A DNA stretch of 35,819 bases. Source: Symsagittifera roscoffensis (Eukaryota > Xenacoelomorpha > Acoela > Convolutidae). The DNA lies in NCBI RefSeq assembly GCF_963678635.1, contig NC_087071.1:22723194-22759012 (forward strand). The letters are read 5' to 3'. A program made the translations under genes and the position numbers. The notes under the pieces are model-generated. The model saw only the letters and a program-made list of their open reading frames with translations, ran no database searches and had not been told where the DNA came from. Below are positions 1 to 11,016 of the stretch, piece by piece (the first letter of the stretch is position 1; each line of letters starts with the position of its first letter).

Positions 1-1542
1 CCTTAATGGATATTGTTGAAGGAGTCACAAGCGAAATGAACGAGTGGTACCTAGACGATGGCAACATCGCAGATGAGGCTGATGTAGTACTAAATGATTT
101 TCGACGGCTCATTGTTGGTCTTGCGAATGTAGGCCTTCAAATAAAACTCCTCCAAGTGCGAGCTCGTGTTCTTAGACAACCAAGAAGAGCATATCCGGGA
201 GCAGATTTTGAAGAAGTTCAGGCAAATTTGCACACTCATTGAAACAACCGAAATAGAAGACCACGTTATCCTAGGCTCACCCCTCGGAAAGCGGAGCCGG
301 GAAAAAACTCTGACAGAAAAGAAAGAAGATCTCGAACGCCTATCACTGAACTTGAAAAAACTTGAAATCCATCATGCACTATCATTTCTTAAAAGCGCCT
401 TCTCTATTCCAAAGCTCCTCTTCATTTTGCGTACATCACCATGCTTCAAACAACCGGTCCTTCTCGAAAAAGACGATGAGATCTTGCGGTTAAGTCTCGA
501 GTCATTCTCAAACGTCAAGATAGTTGACACCTCGTGGGAACAGGCAACGCTCCCAGTAAAATACGGCGGAATCGGTTTGAGTTCAGCTGTCCAGCTCGCC
601 CCATCTGCATTTCTTGTTTCAGCGGCCGGCAGCGAAAAACTCATCTCCGAGATTCTTCCCAAGGACACACCTTGACGACGAGCTTTTGTTTTCGGCTATC
701 GAGCATTGGCACGCCCTCTCGGATGCTGACTCGACGGTTATGATCAAGGAGCCCGCAGCACAAAAAGACTGGTCCGCAGCTGTCAACAAGCAAAAGTTCG
801 CGCGCATCCAATTGGTGAACGCAATCAATGAGACACCAAGAGCCAGAGTTCTGGCATACCAAGGAAAGATAGCTGGCGCATGGTTAAACGCATACCCCTC
901 TAAAGCGATTGGACTCAAGCTCACTGACGAACAGATACGAATCGCTCGGACTACGACTTGGAGTTCCACTTTGCGAACCTCATTTATGCAGCTGTGGTCT
1001 GTCCTGCAAAAGGAGCTCAGGGCGATTTCCGAGGCTTTCAATGATCAACGACATTATAAAACGAGCAATTACCTCTGCAGGCCTCCTGTCTCAGCTTAAA
1101 CCTGTTGGTCTCACCCGCTCGGACGGGAAAAGAGCTGATGGCGTTACCCTGGTACCATGGTTCAGAGGTGCAAGTTTAGCTTTGGATGCCACAGTAGTTG
1201 ACGCACTGGCCCCCTAGCCATATGCTACGAAGCTCCAACCACCCAGGGTCTACAGTAATAGCGGCTGAAGAGCGAAAGACCACTAAATATCAAGAACTGA
1301 CTGACAGGGGCTACATATTCCAACCGATAGCCTTTGAAGTTCAAGGGAGAGCAGGCGCGTCTACCGAGAAGTTCTTATTCGATTTGGGCAAACTGCTCAT
1401 CAAGGAAACTCACAACACAAAGGCATATAGCCAACGCAGCCTCCGTTATGGGTACATTGCCAGAACAATGCAGAGAACTGCTCATTTTGGAATAGCCTCG
1501 GTTTTTCAGTTGGTCAGAACAAAAACATTACTTTCTTTGTAG
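1..1542 (+). pseudogene. Decayed reverse-transcriptase gene, 3' portion (cut by window edge)
   Basis: Successive plus-strand frames (about 6-242, 166-675, 614-1099, 909-1217, 1198-1542) each continue the previous one after a frameshift, so one gene has been broken at least four times. The first frame carries WYLDDG (YLDD at 48-59), the RT catalytic box. The second has a leucine-rich thumb-like stretch ending in LPVKYGGIGL. The fourth holds a CxC cluster followed by INDIIKRA and DGKRADGVTLVPW then LDATVVDALAP, a block I recognise from the C-terminus of RT proteins found in many invertebrate genomes and which looks like a PD-(D/E)xK-type nuclease. That family link is from memory. Nothing intact remains, so this is a dead copy. 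Confidence 0.7.
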
Positions 1543-1549
1543 TTGTTTA

Positions 1550-1801
1550 TCAATATGTTTTGAACAAACCCTCTGTGCTAAGAAAAACCAGCATAAAAAA
1601 GCTGAGCATAGCTGAATACAATTTTGTTGTGTGACGTCTCTGAATTGTGTATTTTGCGTTGCAATTTAGACTGTTGTGTTTTTGAAAAAAAAAGTTTGAG
1701 TTGAGAGCACAAAGTTGAAAATCACAAAAGTTGTAAGATGAGCACATAGAGTTCTGTGAGCATTTAATGGAACAATCTGTCTGGCTCTTGACTTTCAAGC
1801 T
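1550..1801 (-). CDS. Possible exon encoding a PAN/apple-like cysteine-rich segment
   Basis: On the minus strand a T-rich tract ending in CTACAG (1807-1802) is a good splice acceptor. The frame that follows reads a cysteine pattern C-x3-C-x5-C-x6-C-x5-C with NSMCSSYNFC at its core, which resembles the central part of PAN/apple domains (extracellular ligand-binding modules). The frame stays open to about 1550, but its last third is hydrophobic and unlike a PAN domain, so the true 3' edge is probably earlier. No partner exon was found. It may be an exon of a larger secreted or membrane protein, or a relic of one. Confidence 0.35.
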   Translation of the reverse strand, partial: SLKVKSQTDCSIKCSQNSMCSSYNFCDFQLCALNSNFFFQKHNSLNCNAKYTIQRRHTTKLYSAMLSFFMLVFLSTEGLFKTY

Positions 1802-4083
1802 CTGTAGATTTAAAAAAAAAGTTAAATTGCAAAGAGGCCCTTCCGTTTAGTTACGGTAAGTGCACAAGCTGGATAGGGCTATACCAGCGTTATAAAAATG
1901 CATATATTTTTACAAATTCTATCATTTTATCAATGAAGTCATAAATCAGCATCAAATGCATCCTCGTAATGTTAATTTGTCTTAGCCGTCCTTCCCCTAC
2001 AATAGCGCTAATGGAGTTGTCAATAAATTGAACTTTGCGCAGCGATCTGCACCCCCTTATACAAAGTATAGAGCTCCTCAGGAGCGCGAAGCTTAGTTTA
2101 GTTCTTATGTAGTTTATAGATTTTGGATAGCTTTCTTGTCTTTTTTCACGTAGGACGTAGTTTTCGAGGAATGATTTTGAACATGAGCGGAGGAAGCACT
2201 AGCTCTGGAATGAACAGTATGCTTGCATGTAACCAGATGGAAAACGAAAGACCAAATAAGAGGGCTTTCGTTATGCGCAGTTTGGATATTTTTTTGTGTA
2301 AAATTTTCTCAGATTTAGCATGTGAGACGTTACTGCTTTTCCACTTGCTTCATTACCCATGCGATAAGTATGGGTTTTGCAACCGGGTACTAAAGTGACC
2401 GTAAATAACTTTGTTCACAGAATGGTCAATTAAGTAATTTACCGTTTCTAAGTTCCTTTTAATGTACCAGCTGCATCTTACATATACATCTTTTTTATTT
2501 AGGGATCGTAATTGATTTTTAAGTGGTACATGCAATTGTTTTTTATTTTCGAAAAAGTGTCGGATAGTTTTCAGTTTATTGGGTGTCGGCCTTCATTCTG
2601 TCAGTTTATTTTCCCAAAGTTTTTTTCTATTAGTTTAACTACAAGACTATTGCAATCGGGTAATAGACTTTTCTCCCGTAAAAATTTTTGTTCAGAGAAT
2701 GGTCAACTTTGTAGGAATAGTAAATTTCAATGCCTCATTCAGGTAGTAAATAACTTTACGTTTTTGGCACTAAACCTTTTTACAATATTTTTTTCAAATA
2801 AATTTCTGGCAGAATTTGTTTTTCAAATAAATTTTTTGCAGGGTTTTTTTTAATCTAAATTTTTTTTATTATAATTGAAAGTTCTGTAAATTCTCATTTG
2901 ACCAAGTCTGATTTTGAATAATTTTTTGAACTTATTTTTTTTCGCTTATGTTGCATCGGCTTAGCTAACTTAAATTGTGTAATTTCGATTGCAATCAGTT
3001 CCTGTTAGACGAAATCAAGTTTTACGAAAAAGCAGGGGATTTGTTTTTTTTTTAAAATTTTTTTTGAGACGCCTAGAAATCTAAAATTTTCTACTAATTG
3101 ATCGATTTTCAAAAAAAGTGGTACCAATGGAATGACCGGCTACTGGAATGCAGGTCCATTTAGTCTCTTTTTAGCTTCGAAATTTCAACGGAGGGAACGT
3201 TTTACTCGTTGTCTTAGATTTCGTGTCTTGCTCAGAGACTAATCGCCGAAGCTTTGATTAAGGTTTCAATGGAAAAACTGCGGGGGTTGCGGGGGTTCCT
3301 TTTGCTTCAGCCGCTACGCCCTAGTTTTTGTAGAAAGAAAATTTTTAACCTCAAAAACGGCTACTGTACTTCTTAAAACCAACTTCTCATATTTGAGATT
3401 AGAGATTCAAAAGTAAAAACTGTTTGTGGGGTTCTTCGTTGAACAAATGGCTACATCTTTCTTTCATTTTAATAAAACATGGCCTCACAAAAAGACAATT
3501 TTTTGGTATTTTCACCGTTTTGTGAAACTCCTCGCGGCTTTAGTTTTTTTGGTCATTTTTTGGGTCAAATCGATGAAACAGGTTGCGCAAGCTGCGACTC
3601 TTTTGTTCTTATAAAAATTGTTTTGTCCTTCAGAGCATTTCATTTCCTGAAATTTACAGTTTTTGCACCTGCTATTCACTAAAGCTACCATGCCAAACGT
3701 TGGATTAGAGTTCAATCAAAAAACTGTTTTTGCGAATTTTCCCTAAATAAGTGGCTCCGCAACTATAGGGAATGTGGGAATGTTCCCCTTCGAAGCAGTT
3801 ACCTATTATCTTATTGTTGAAAAACACTAATGACTTTTTGAGATTTAGGTAGTTTTTGAAAACCTATTTTCTTTTAAACTTTTCCCCACCAATTGAAAGA
3901 GCATAGTGTAAAGATCTCTCCTGCATATACAGTTAGACCCTATGTTTTGTTTAGAAAAGTACGTATGATTTTAATGAAAAGTGGAATTTCCGAATTTTCT
4001 CGTGTTTTTTCGGAAATCTTTCCTCTTATTAATTACCCTGCCAAATTATTTTTTCCTATCAACTTTCAAAAAAATGGTGCATT
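1802..4083. other. Non-coding AT-rich DNA
   Basis: Long T-runs produce short open frames (for example 2512-2853, 3426-3614) rich in Phe, Leu and Lys with no domain pattern. I see no gene, RNA gene or clear mobile element here. Confidence 0.6.
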
Positions 4084-4298
4084 TACAAAACAGTCCCATA
4101 CAAAACAGTCCAAAAGAAAATAGTCCAAAAATCATGAAATGAAGGAAAAAAACAGTCCAATACAAAAGAGTCCGGTTTAATGTCGCCGGTGATAAAACAA
4201 TTATTACTTGGGACTGGTTTTCGAACTGTTTTGTATCGGACTGTTTTTTCGTTCATTTTAATACTTTTCCGGACTGTTTTGTATGGGACTGTTTTGTA
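4084..4298. repeat. Fold-back (inverted) repeat built on AAAACAGTCC units
   Basis: The left arm begins TACAAAACAGTCCCATACAA and the right arm ends with its reverse complement. The units AAACAGTCC and CATACAAAACAGTCC recur within each arm (left about 4084-4175, right about 4210-4298), so the 215-bp unit could fold into one long imperfect hairpin. Size and shape fit a short non-autonomous fold-back or MITE-like element, or its self-paired transcript. I could not identify a target-site duplication. Confidence 0.65.
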
Positions 4299-4640
4299 CA
4301 GACACGAAAAAAATATCGGCTTTCATCTCTTTTTCTTGTCACTTTCTTGTAACGCCTCGATTTTGTGGTATCGCAACTTGTGTAAATATTTGAACTAGAC
4401 TTAAATTTGTTAATCGATGTTCATAATTTATGGATTTTTTTTAGTTAGGTTTGTTCAAAATTTTACTCATCATAGTTAAGTGACATGCTGTGTTTATCAA
4501 TTTTTTTTCGGTGAAGATAATCACTTAGTAAGCGTTACCAAATGGAAATATATACTATTTTTTTTTGGTTAACAACTGGCGTATCAGAATCGCTTGAATC
4601 TATTTACTTTTGGTTTATATAAAATCAAAAGTCAGACGTT
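4299..4640. other. Non-coding DNA between repeats
   Basis: AT-rich sequence with T-runs. No gene or repeat recognised. Confidence 0.6.
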
Positions 4641-4718
4641 AATTTGCGCAAGTGATGGAACGGTAACGTTCCTGCCTATTAAGATAAAGGCTATGGACTT
4701 TTAATCCGGCCAGAATCA
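4641..4718 (+). repeat. tRNA-like module 1 (SINE head or tRNA relic)
   Basis: GATGGAACGGTAACGTTCC resembles a D-arm/A-box, followed by an anticodon-arm-like GCCTATTAAGATAAAGGC and a degraded T-arm ending TTTTAATCCGG. The order and spacing are those of a tRNA, but the box B is eroded. It is more likely a tRNA-derived repeat than a working tRNA gene. Confidence 0.4.
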
Positions 4719-4830
4719 TTTTTTTTTAAACAAGTTGTATTGAGTTCTAAGAAGTTTTGCCTCTTTTGTTTGCTGTTTTTTTTTTCATATTTATTAAACA
4801 TGTTTCGTCTTTAAAGTTGAATGAGAATTC

Positions 4831-4895
4831 TGAGCAATTTGTGCAGTAGTAGCATCCATGTTTCAACAAAAATCCCGGAAGTTCGATTCCAGACC
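4831..4895 (+). repeat. tRNA-like module 2
   Basis: GTGCAGTAGTAGCATCC resembles the D-arm, then a spacer, then GTTCGATTCC (4881-4890), a good match to the pol III box B / T-loop consensus. The 5' acceptor half is not recognisable. It lies about 110 bp after module 1 in the same orientation. Confidence 0.4.
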
Positions 4896-5180
4896 TGTTT
4901 TTCAAGGAAATTTAACACTATTTGCTTCTTTTAGCGGCTTAGGTCCCGCAGAAAGGTGGGGTTTCTCTCTATCATTTTGTAAGCTCTTTGCAAAGATTCT
5001 AATGGTGCATGTAATTTCATACCAGGAATTTCTCGTTATTTGCAATTTTTGATGATTCAAAAATATTGATTTCTTTTCATTTGCTTGTAATGATAGTCAT
5101 TTATTTGTGTAATCGCAAGCAAGTGGCGCGAAGTTCAGCTTCACCTATGTGTGATAAGTTTAAGTTCCATGAGTGATTCT

Positions 5181-5248
5181 GCCTATTTAAAGCAGGGAAA
5201 ACGCCTACACTGGGATGACCAAGACCTAATGTTCGAGACCCGGCGTTA
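5181..5248 (+). repeat. tRNA-like module 3
   Basis: AGCAGGGAAAACGCCT (5191-5206) resembles a D-arm, followed by an anticodon-arm-like CTGGGATGACC and GTTCGAGACC (5231-5240), a full box B match. With modules 1 and 2 it makes three different tRNA-like units within about 600 bp. Confidence 0.45.
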
Positions 5249-6520
5249 ATTGTTTTGTTTTTGTAAACTTCCAATTTTCTGGTGATCGTTCGTCTGCTTA
5301 GTTTTCGCCTGCTTAATTTCAACAGCACGTAATTTTCTTGAAATCATTTTTTATAATCTAGCTACAACAATTAAAATCGCCGGCTAATCACTGTCTTGCT
5401 TACCAACGCCGCCTCCGAAGAGGAGGTTACTGATTCGATATCTGCAAAGCATACATTCTTTTTTGGTGTAATTTGCTGCAGAGCAGTAGATTCTACAGAG
5501 TTTTTTTTAAGTATACATTTCACCCCCAAGAACTTGTATAACCACTCACCAATACCCCTCAGTACAACAGTTCTGACCCCAAACTATCAACAACCCCAAG
5601 ATTACAGACATTCAAACACCCAATTATCACAATTAGCAAATGAAGCACCACCAGAATTTGAAGCAACTTCGCACTACCCTTGGAAGAATACACATCCGAG
5701 CAAAAAGAAAAACCAACTACAGAATTATCGTCAACTGAAGACCCATGATCATAGTGCTTAGTAAAAAACAAGTTTGGGTTGCAGTTTCTTCAGATACTCA
5801 TCAAGCAGCTGCCATTAGTTCCAGAAGAAATCGTCAAATACAGCAGCCATGAAAGCTGCAGTGCTTTTCCGTCATCGTCTGTTTCCAAAGAAAATTGAAC
5901 GGAAAATGACGGCTCAAACTCAAAGAAATAGCTTTGGGAACCGTTGAAGATAACAAAAGAAACAAAATGCTCCCAGATGAGGTAATTAAAATTGCGAAGC
6001 CGTAATGATGAAGACGAAGCAAAAAGAATTAACAAGCTAACCCTCCAGAACTTTACAAAAATAATTGGAGGTAAATCATCTTTTTAACTCGGGAAGTCGA
6101 TATCTTCAACTATTATTTCGATCGGCGAAAATTGACTGAATAAAAAACCACTCCGAGCATAAATATTCCGTTTTCTTCGATAGTCGGAACAGCAATTAGG
6201 CTAAAATATATGCTCTGTTCATCCCAAAAAGCGTGACATAGAATATAAAAAGAAGAAAAATTTATTTCTCCATAGTTGATAATACAAGCATCAATTTATT
6301 TAAATCATTAAATCAACAAAATGGAGGGGATAGACAAAAGGCGCAGTATGATTTAGTGCAGAATATTAATTGCACAGCCTTGGACTGATTTTGAAAAACC
6401 AGAATCAAATGACATCCTTCTTGTCGATGCACATAACGCTTTCACTTCCCTAAACAGACCCTTGACGGTCAAAGTATATGCACGGCATTAATTAGCCCTC
6501 TTGCAAGTTTTGAGAATCAA
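5249..6520. other. Region without a recognisable gene
   Basis: A 121-codon open frame at 5396-5761 switches near 5520 from mixed sequence to A- and C-rich, G-poor sequence like the sense strand of the LTR element further right, so 5520-5760 could be an old fragment of a related element. I found no motif to confirm this. The rest holds nothing I can name. Confidence 0.4.
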
Positions 6521-6705
6521 CCCTCACATTTGTGCGTAACCAATACAGTCCATTAGATCAACGTCAAGAACTACTCAATTACCTTAAAAGAGCATTGGCG
6601 CTGTAAAATTTTGCGCAGCACTCACAATTGATCTACACAAATTTTATGGTTACTCCTCATAATTGTGCGTAACCAAAACGGACTTAAGATCAACAAGAAA
6701 AATTA
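6521..6705. repeat. Two-copy diverged direct repeat, about 130-bp spacing
   Basis: 6521-6580 and 6651-6705 share CCTCA, TTGTGCGTAACCAA, then AGATCAACxxxAAxAAxTACTCAA with substitutions and small gaps. Both begin just after short T/A-rich sequence. The origin is unknown; it may be an old tandem duplication. Confidence 0.55.
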
Positions 6706-8519
6706 CTCAACGAGATCCACTGCGATGGCATTGTACGGAATTACGATCATACCATTAGAAACTACAAAAGCCAAATGCTTTTTAATTTATAAGTCATATG
6801 AGTGAATTTCTGATGGTGAGCTGGGAATTCTCAGATCGATTCATGCTGATTGAAATCTCATCTCGAAGTTTGGGTTAGTTTTCAAAGTTTAGACTTATGA
6901 AAAGCAACAGACGTCAAAAGAGCATCTACATTTTTGACGGTACAAGGCTTAAAATTGTTGTATTTGAATAAATTATCAAGAATTGAGAAGGCTGGATTTT
7001 TTTTGTAAGAAACGAAATATAGAAAATGAGCAAGTAAACAAAAAATCTCTCCATCATTGCAGAAATTTAAGGACAAACCCCTTGCTCATGCTGAGCAAAA
7101 AGTGTTCAAATTAACTAGTCATCTCAGGTAAAAACAATCAATTGAAATCTCGATTGAAAACGCTTTCGATTAATACAGATCATCATAAGTCTAAAAAAAC
7201 CCGAACGATTGAGTGTACAAACCTCATGTACCTAGGGGAACAACAAGAAACGACATGAAAAGACAAATAAAACAAAATAAAGACATAAAAAATATAACAG
7301 ACGAGAATGAAAGCAAGTTATCATGTCATCAAACAAGATGAGACAGTGAAAACATTATATCCTGACAGTGAGTTCGCGTAAGCGGTACTCCTCCTCTCTA
7401 TTGATGGTTGGTTTTCTACTAATATTATGTAAAGCCTCGAGGGTTCGTACTTTTATCGTGTCACTTGATTTGTCTATAACATTCGCTGATATGTTGCTGC
7501 TATTGCCATTAAAATGGTATGTGCACGAATGAGAGAAGAAATACGAGAGTGCTCATGTAGGCGAGTAGTCTGGTGTCCAGCAGTTTGCCCGACGTAGCTG
7601 GCTCACAACCAGGACAAATGATTTAGTAAACCACGTGACTACTTAGGTAACTTTCAATTTTGGATTTAAATTGTGAAAGGGCTGTCTTTAGTTCACATGA
7701 GTGGTGTAAAAGAAGGGAACTTGCACCACACTTTAAAGCCTGCGCTTAAAGGTGTCACTGTGCGAGACGCGATACTGGAGAGTGAAACAAGATTTCATTT
7801 TTTTCTGGTTTTTCTCTTCTGGGGGAAACAAATTCGCATCATCCAAGATCTTGTTCAGTGTACTCAAGATGATTGGATCATAGAACTGCGGTCGATATTG
7901 GCTAGCTTTCCACCTGCTTTAAGCTTTCCTTACGGTTACGTCGAACGGGGCCCAGCTCCCAGCTAGAGGAAGCGTTGAAGATCTGGTGGGTGCACCCCTG
8001 TATGATGTTACGCTTGTATGTCGTCAGCGCCAAGGCTCTGTAGGAGAGCGTCAAGCCTGCGTCAGGGGGTTTTGGTGCCAGGATGCCTCAATGTGAGAGT
8101 CGACGCACTTCACTTGCCACCATCTTTGAGACGTTCAACGGTGAACTCCAAATTCTAGTTTTACTTGTTTCCCAGAACTAGTTTTCCTTGTTTAGAGGAA
8201 CTGCAACCGAAATGGATAAAACAAAACAGCCAGGAGGAAGAGAAATAATTTTTTTAAAATCAAAAACGCTCTGATGATTAGAAATTCTAAAATTCTAAAT
8301 TTACAAATTAGAATTCTTACTCTCAAAACGGAGATTCAAGCTTGCTTTGTGTTAACCCTAGTTGAAAGCAATTTTTCTCGAACAGTTCAGATTTAAGGGA
8401 TTAACTACTCTCATCCTGCAGATAAAATCCCGAAAAATCCGCACGCCTGCTCCAGAGACCAGTTTTACCCAGGTAGATGTACTTATTTTTGACTTGATAA
8501 AATCCGGGGCTTCTCAAGT
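6706..8519. other. Region without a recognisable gene
   Basis: A 97-codon open frame at 7673-7966 is the best candidate but shows no family motif, no splice-site support and no repeats. The stretch 7900-8150 is more GC-rich than its surroundings. Nothing further is supported. Confidence 0.45.
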
Positions 8520-8800
8520 GCTCTAACTTCAGCCGTTGGAAAGCAAAATCCTTCTCAACGTGGCAACTTCAACTGAAGATGATGCCAGACTGGATATCAA
8601 AGCAAGTTGACTCTGGGGATTTCGGTAAAACCTTCAGTCCTTTTGATAAGTCGTTTTCAAAAACCATCACAGACGCGGACACGTATTCCACGAGAGAATC
8701 AAACATCGAAATATCAACCACAGAATATTACGTTGAGCACAGTCTATTTGTGTCGTTAGCTATGGCCAGCAAAGGAGAACGCCAGGATCAACAATAACTT
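8520..8800 (+). pseudogene. Decayed fragment of an RT-associated ORF (C-terminal nuclease-like block)
   Basis: Reading from about 8528 gives LQPLESK and then STEDDARLDIKA before a TGA. In another frame downstream, YYVEHSLFVSLAMASKGER appears near 8727-8786. The combination of an LQPL lead-in, a DDARLDI core and a later VEHxxF block matches my recollection of the C-terminal region of RT-type proteins common in invertebrate genomes, probably a restriction-like endonuclease fold. The copy has frameshifts and stops, and no RT domain lies upstream. Confidence 0.4.
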
Positions 8801-9830
8801 GAAAAAATTTACCCAGAAACCAAATTGGCTGTGAAAAACGAATTGAAATTTATCGCAATTAAGTTTTATAAGAACACGATTAAACTTTGCGCTCCTAATT
8901 CTGGAAGGTCTTATATGCGAGGTGGGTAGATTTAAATTGCCCTCAACCTGACTAAATGTATTGCTTTACTTATATGCAGACGCATGCATACAGCGTTGCT
9001 TTGTCGCTATCCAACCTTTGTGCTGAGCGTCGTATCCTAATGTAGCTGGTTTTTCAGTAATCTAGCCCCCAGTAATTAGATAACTTTATAATGGTTTTAT
9101 TGGTTAGATGATTTCAAGAGGAAGCTAAAAGTTTGGTATCTACTTCAAAAGATCAAAATTTTTCAGAATTTGCTAAGTCCGAATGAGAAAAGGTATTACA
9201 TTACCTGGAACTCAATGGCTGCATGGAGTTTTGATCTGAGTGTTCAAAAAGATTGGCACAGTTTTGAATTAGAAATAATAATCGACCAATTTTATCTAAT
9301 TCACTGTGCGCCTTTTTTTGAAATAATTGAGATTTTTTTTCGCAGGTGTGAAAATGAAAGCTAGCAATGCAAATATTGAATTTTTCAATTATAGAAAACT
9401 TTTACAATTGTTGAAATTGCCATGATTGAAGTTTGTTTGAATTGAATTATAGTTTTTGTTCTGAATTCTTACGCGAAACTTCAAGGCAGAAATACGACAA
9501 TAGTTATAGTTAAATATTTAAAAAAGTTTCAGTATCAAGAAAAGCATGAACTAAAACAAAGAGGGATTTAAAGCAAAGGCGGGTTTCGTTCATTTTTGTT
9601 CATCTAATTTGTGAAGACAATTGTGCCTAATTCTCCTAATTTTTACGCGTTTCTATAGTTCTTTCATCACACGACGCAAAAGAATAGGCTGTAATATGAA
9701 AAAAAATTCTGAGAATGTGGTCGGTCGAAACATTCTGTGCAACTGGGACAGCAACTGACTATCCTTGTTTCATTTTGTACTTGGGATTGTTTATTTGAGC
9801 CAATTTGCCATGCGGCGGTAAGATTCATAC
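8801..9830. other. Left flank of the LTR element, no gene seen
   Basis: AT-rich sequence with short non-conserved open frames only. It ends at the left copy of the target-site duplication. Confidence 0.6.
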
Positions 9831-9834
9831 CTTT
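9831..9834. repeat. Target-site duplication, left copy (CTTT)
   Basis: CTTT directly precedes the first TG of the 5' LTR and also follows the last CA of the 3' LTR. Four to six bp is the usual duplication length for Ty3/Gypsy-type integrases. Confidence 0.85.
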
Positions 9835-9936
9835 TGGAACCTGATCTAAACTACATTTTATGATTGGATAATTTAGATATTTTACCAATGTAAAGTATTT
9901 AATATTAACCAATCATGATCCATCTAACTAACAACC

Positions 9937-9977
9937 CACTTATTTGTAAGTGCTGAAGTTACTTGTAATTTCAGCAC
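9937..9977 (+). other. Two adjoining hairpins in the LTR
   Basis: CACTTA/TAAGTG (9937-9942 with 9947-9952) and GTGCTGAA/TTCAGCAC (9950-9957 with 9970-9977) are perfect stems that share three bases, so they compete as alternative folds. The same pair lies in the 3' LTR. They may serve 3'-end formation or regulation; this is untested. Confidence 0.5.
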
Positions 9978-10038
9978 CAGAGAGATTTGAATTTAACTTA
10001 GAAATTAGTTGGACTCTCCCGAGCACTTCAGCAGCCGC

Positions 10039-10044
10039 AATAAA
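10039..10044 (+). promoter_or_regulatory. Polyadenylation signal AATAAA in the LTR
   Basis: Consensus AATAAA, repeated in the 3' LTR at 28543-28548, where it would direct 3'-end formation of element transcripts. If it is used, R ends about 10-30 nt downstream. Confidence 0.5.
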
Positions 10045-10246
10045 CCAGTATACCCTAGATCTATTGAGCCTAGCAGAGACTAGTTAAACAACCTGAGACT
10101 AGATAGTATAAGAGTAAGATTAGGATCGGTATTAGACTAAGAAGTTGCACGAATCTATCCGGCCGAAAATAAGATAGCGTGACGAGCAGACGGTGTACCC
10201 TATCCGAAATTACTCTATGAGTTAACCAACTCGGTCCTAACTCATC

Positions 10247-10264
10247 TGGTGCGACCATAAGTCT
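10247..10264 (+). other. Primer-binding site (PBS)
   Basis: TGGTGCGACCATAAGTCT begins two bases after the 5' LTR, and TGG is the expected complement of a tRNA CCA end. The implied primer ends GGTCGCACCA. I cannot name the tRNA. TCGAAC at 10264-10269 would pair with a T-loop GTTCGA at almost, but not exactly, the right distance, hinting at a longer primer contact. Confidence 0.65.
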
Positions 10265-10331
10265 CGAACAAGACCTTAATAGCTTAGAATTAACCAAAAT
10301 AGATTAGAAATTAGACAAAAACATTTACAAA

Positions 10332-10565
10332 ATGTTATACGACAATAATTTAATCGAAATGTCTCTACGACTCAATAGATCAGAGCCAATATTCCGAACC
10401 ATAACAGAACTACCCGGAATTGGAAGAAGACCTCGAACCAGAGACGACATACGACAAAGTAGAAATTTGCCATATAGCTATATGATAGTTAGGCAAAAAC
10501 CAGAACAAACTTTTATATTTAGAATACTACTAGCAATGAATTTAGATTTTCATTTGCAAACATAA
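10332..10565 (+). CDS. Possible 77-aa leader ORF
   Basis: This is the first ATG frame after the PBS (context ACAAAATG). It encodes an Arg- and Leu-rich peptide with no family I recognise. It could be an upstream ORF controlling access to downstream starts, or chance in a leader whose other 900 bases are non-coding. Confidence 0.3.
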   Translation: MLYDNNLIEMSLRLNRSEPIFRTITELPGIGRRPRTRDDIRQSRNLPYSYMIVRQKPEQTFIFRILLAMNLDFHLQT

Positions 10566-10895
10566 AACCTTGAAGTTAATCTTCAAAATCATTTCAGGCG
10601 CTAAACAAAATTATTAATATACAATAACGATTGATAAAAAGATCTAAGATCGTTTTCCTAAAACTCTGCAGTAATATACAAAACATGTTTGAAAAATATT
10701 TATTGAAAAATAAAAATAAAAATTAGTAGCATGACAATAAATGGTTAGTAATCATAAATCATCCTGTTGTTCCAGCTCCATCACCTAAAACATAACAGCA
10801 ATCATAAACCCACTAATATCATCAAAACACTAAATCTTTCCTTTACACACATTTAAAATTTTATTAAAACTTAAATTCACTTAATTTGAAAACCA

Positions 10896-10980
10896 GATCA
10901 TCAAGGCTTATCCTTGGATCTTAAATCATTTTCTACTTAATTAAATTTCAAATTTGATCATCAAGGCTTATCCTTGGATC
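10896..10980 (+). repeat. Two exact 25-nt repeats spaced 60 nt apart
   Basis: The 25-nt unit at 10896-10920 recurs exactly at 10956-10980 (core CAAGGCTTATCCTTG, a five-bp stem with loop CTTAT) while the sequence between the units differs. Exact conservation of a hairpin next to diverged spacer suggests a selected RNA element. Confidence 0.6.
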
Positions 10981-11016
10981 AAACAGAACAACTTTGTTCT
11001 CCCCCACCCACTTAAT

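Larger units (their letters stand above)
9835..10244 (+). repeat. 5' LTR (410 bp)
   Basis: Begins TGGAACCTG and ends CTAACTCA; the same 410 bp recurs at 28339-28748 with no difference I could find. It contains AATAAA (10039-10044), a weak TATA-like TATAAG (10107-10112), and two adjoining hairpins at 9937-9977. The U3/R/U5 borders cannot be fixed from sequence alone. Confidence 0.93.

Noticed and set aside
2512-2853. 113-codon plus-strand ORF rich in Phe
   Set aside because: Arises from T-runs; low complexity and no domain pattern.
7673-7966. 97-codon plus-strand ORF
   Set aside because: No motif, no splice or promoter support, and length is within chance for this region.
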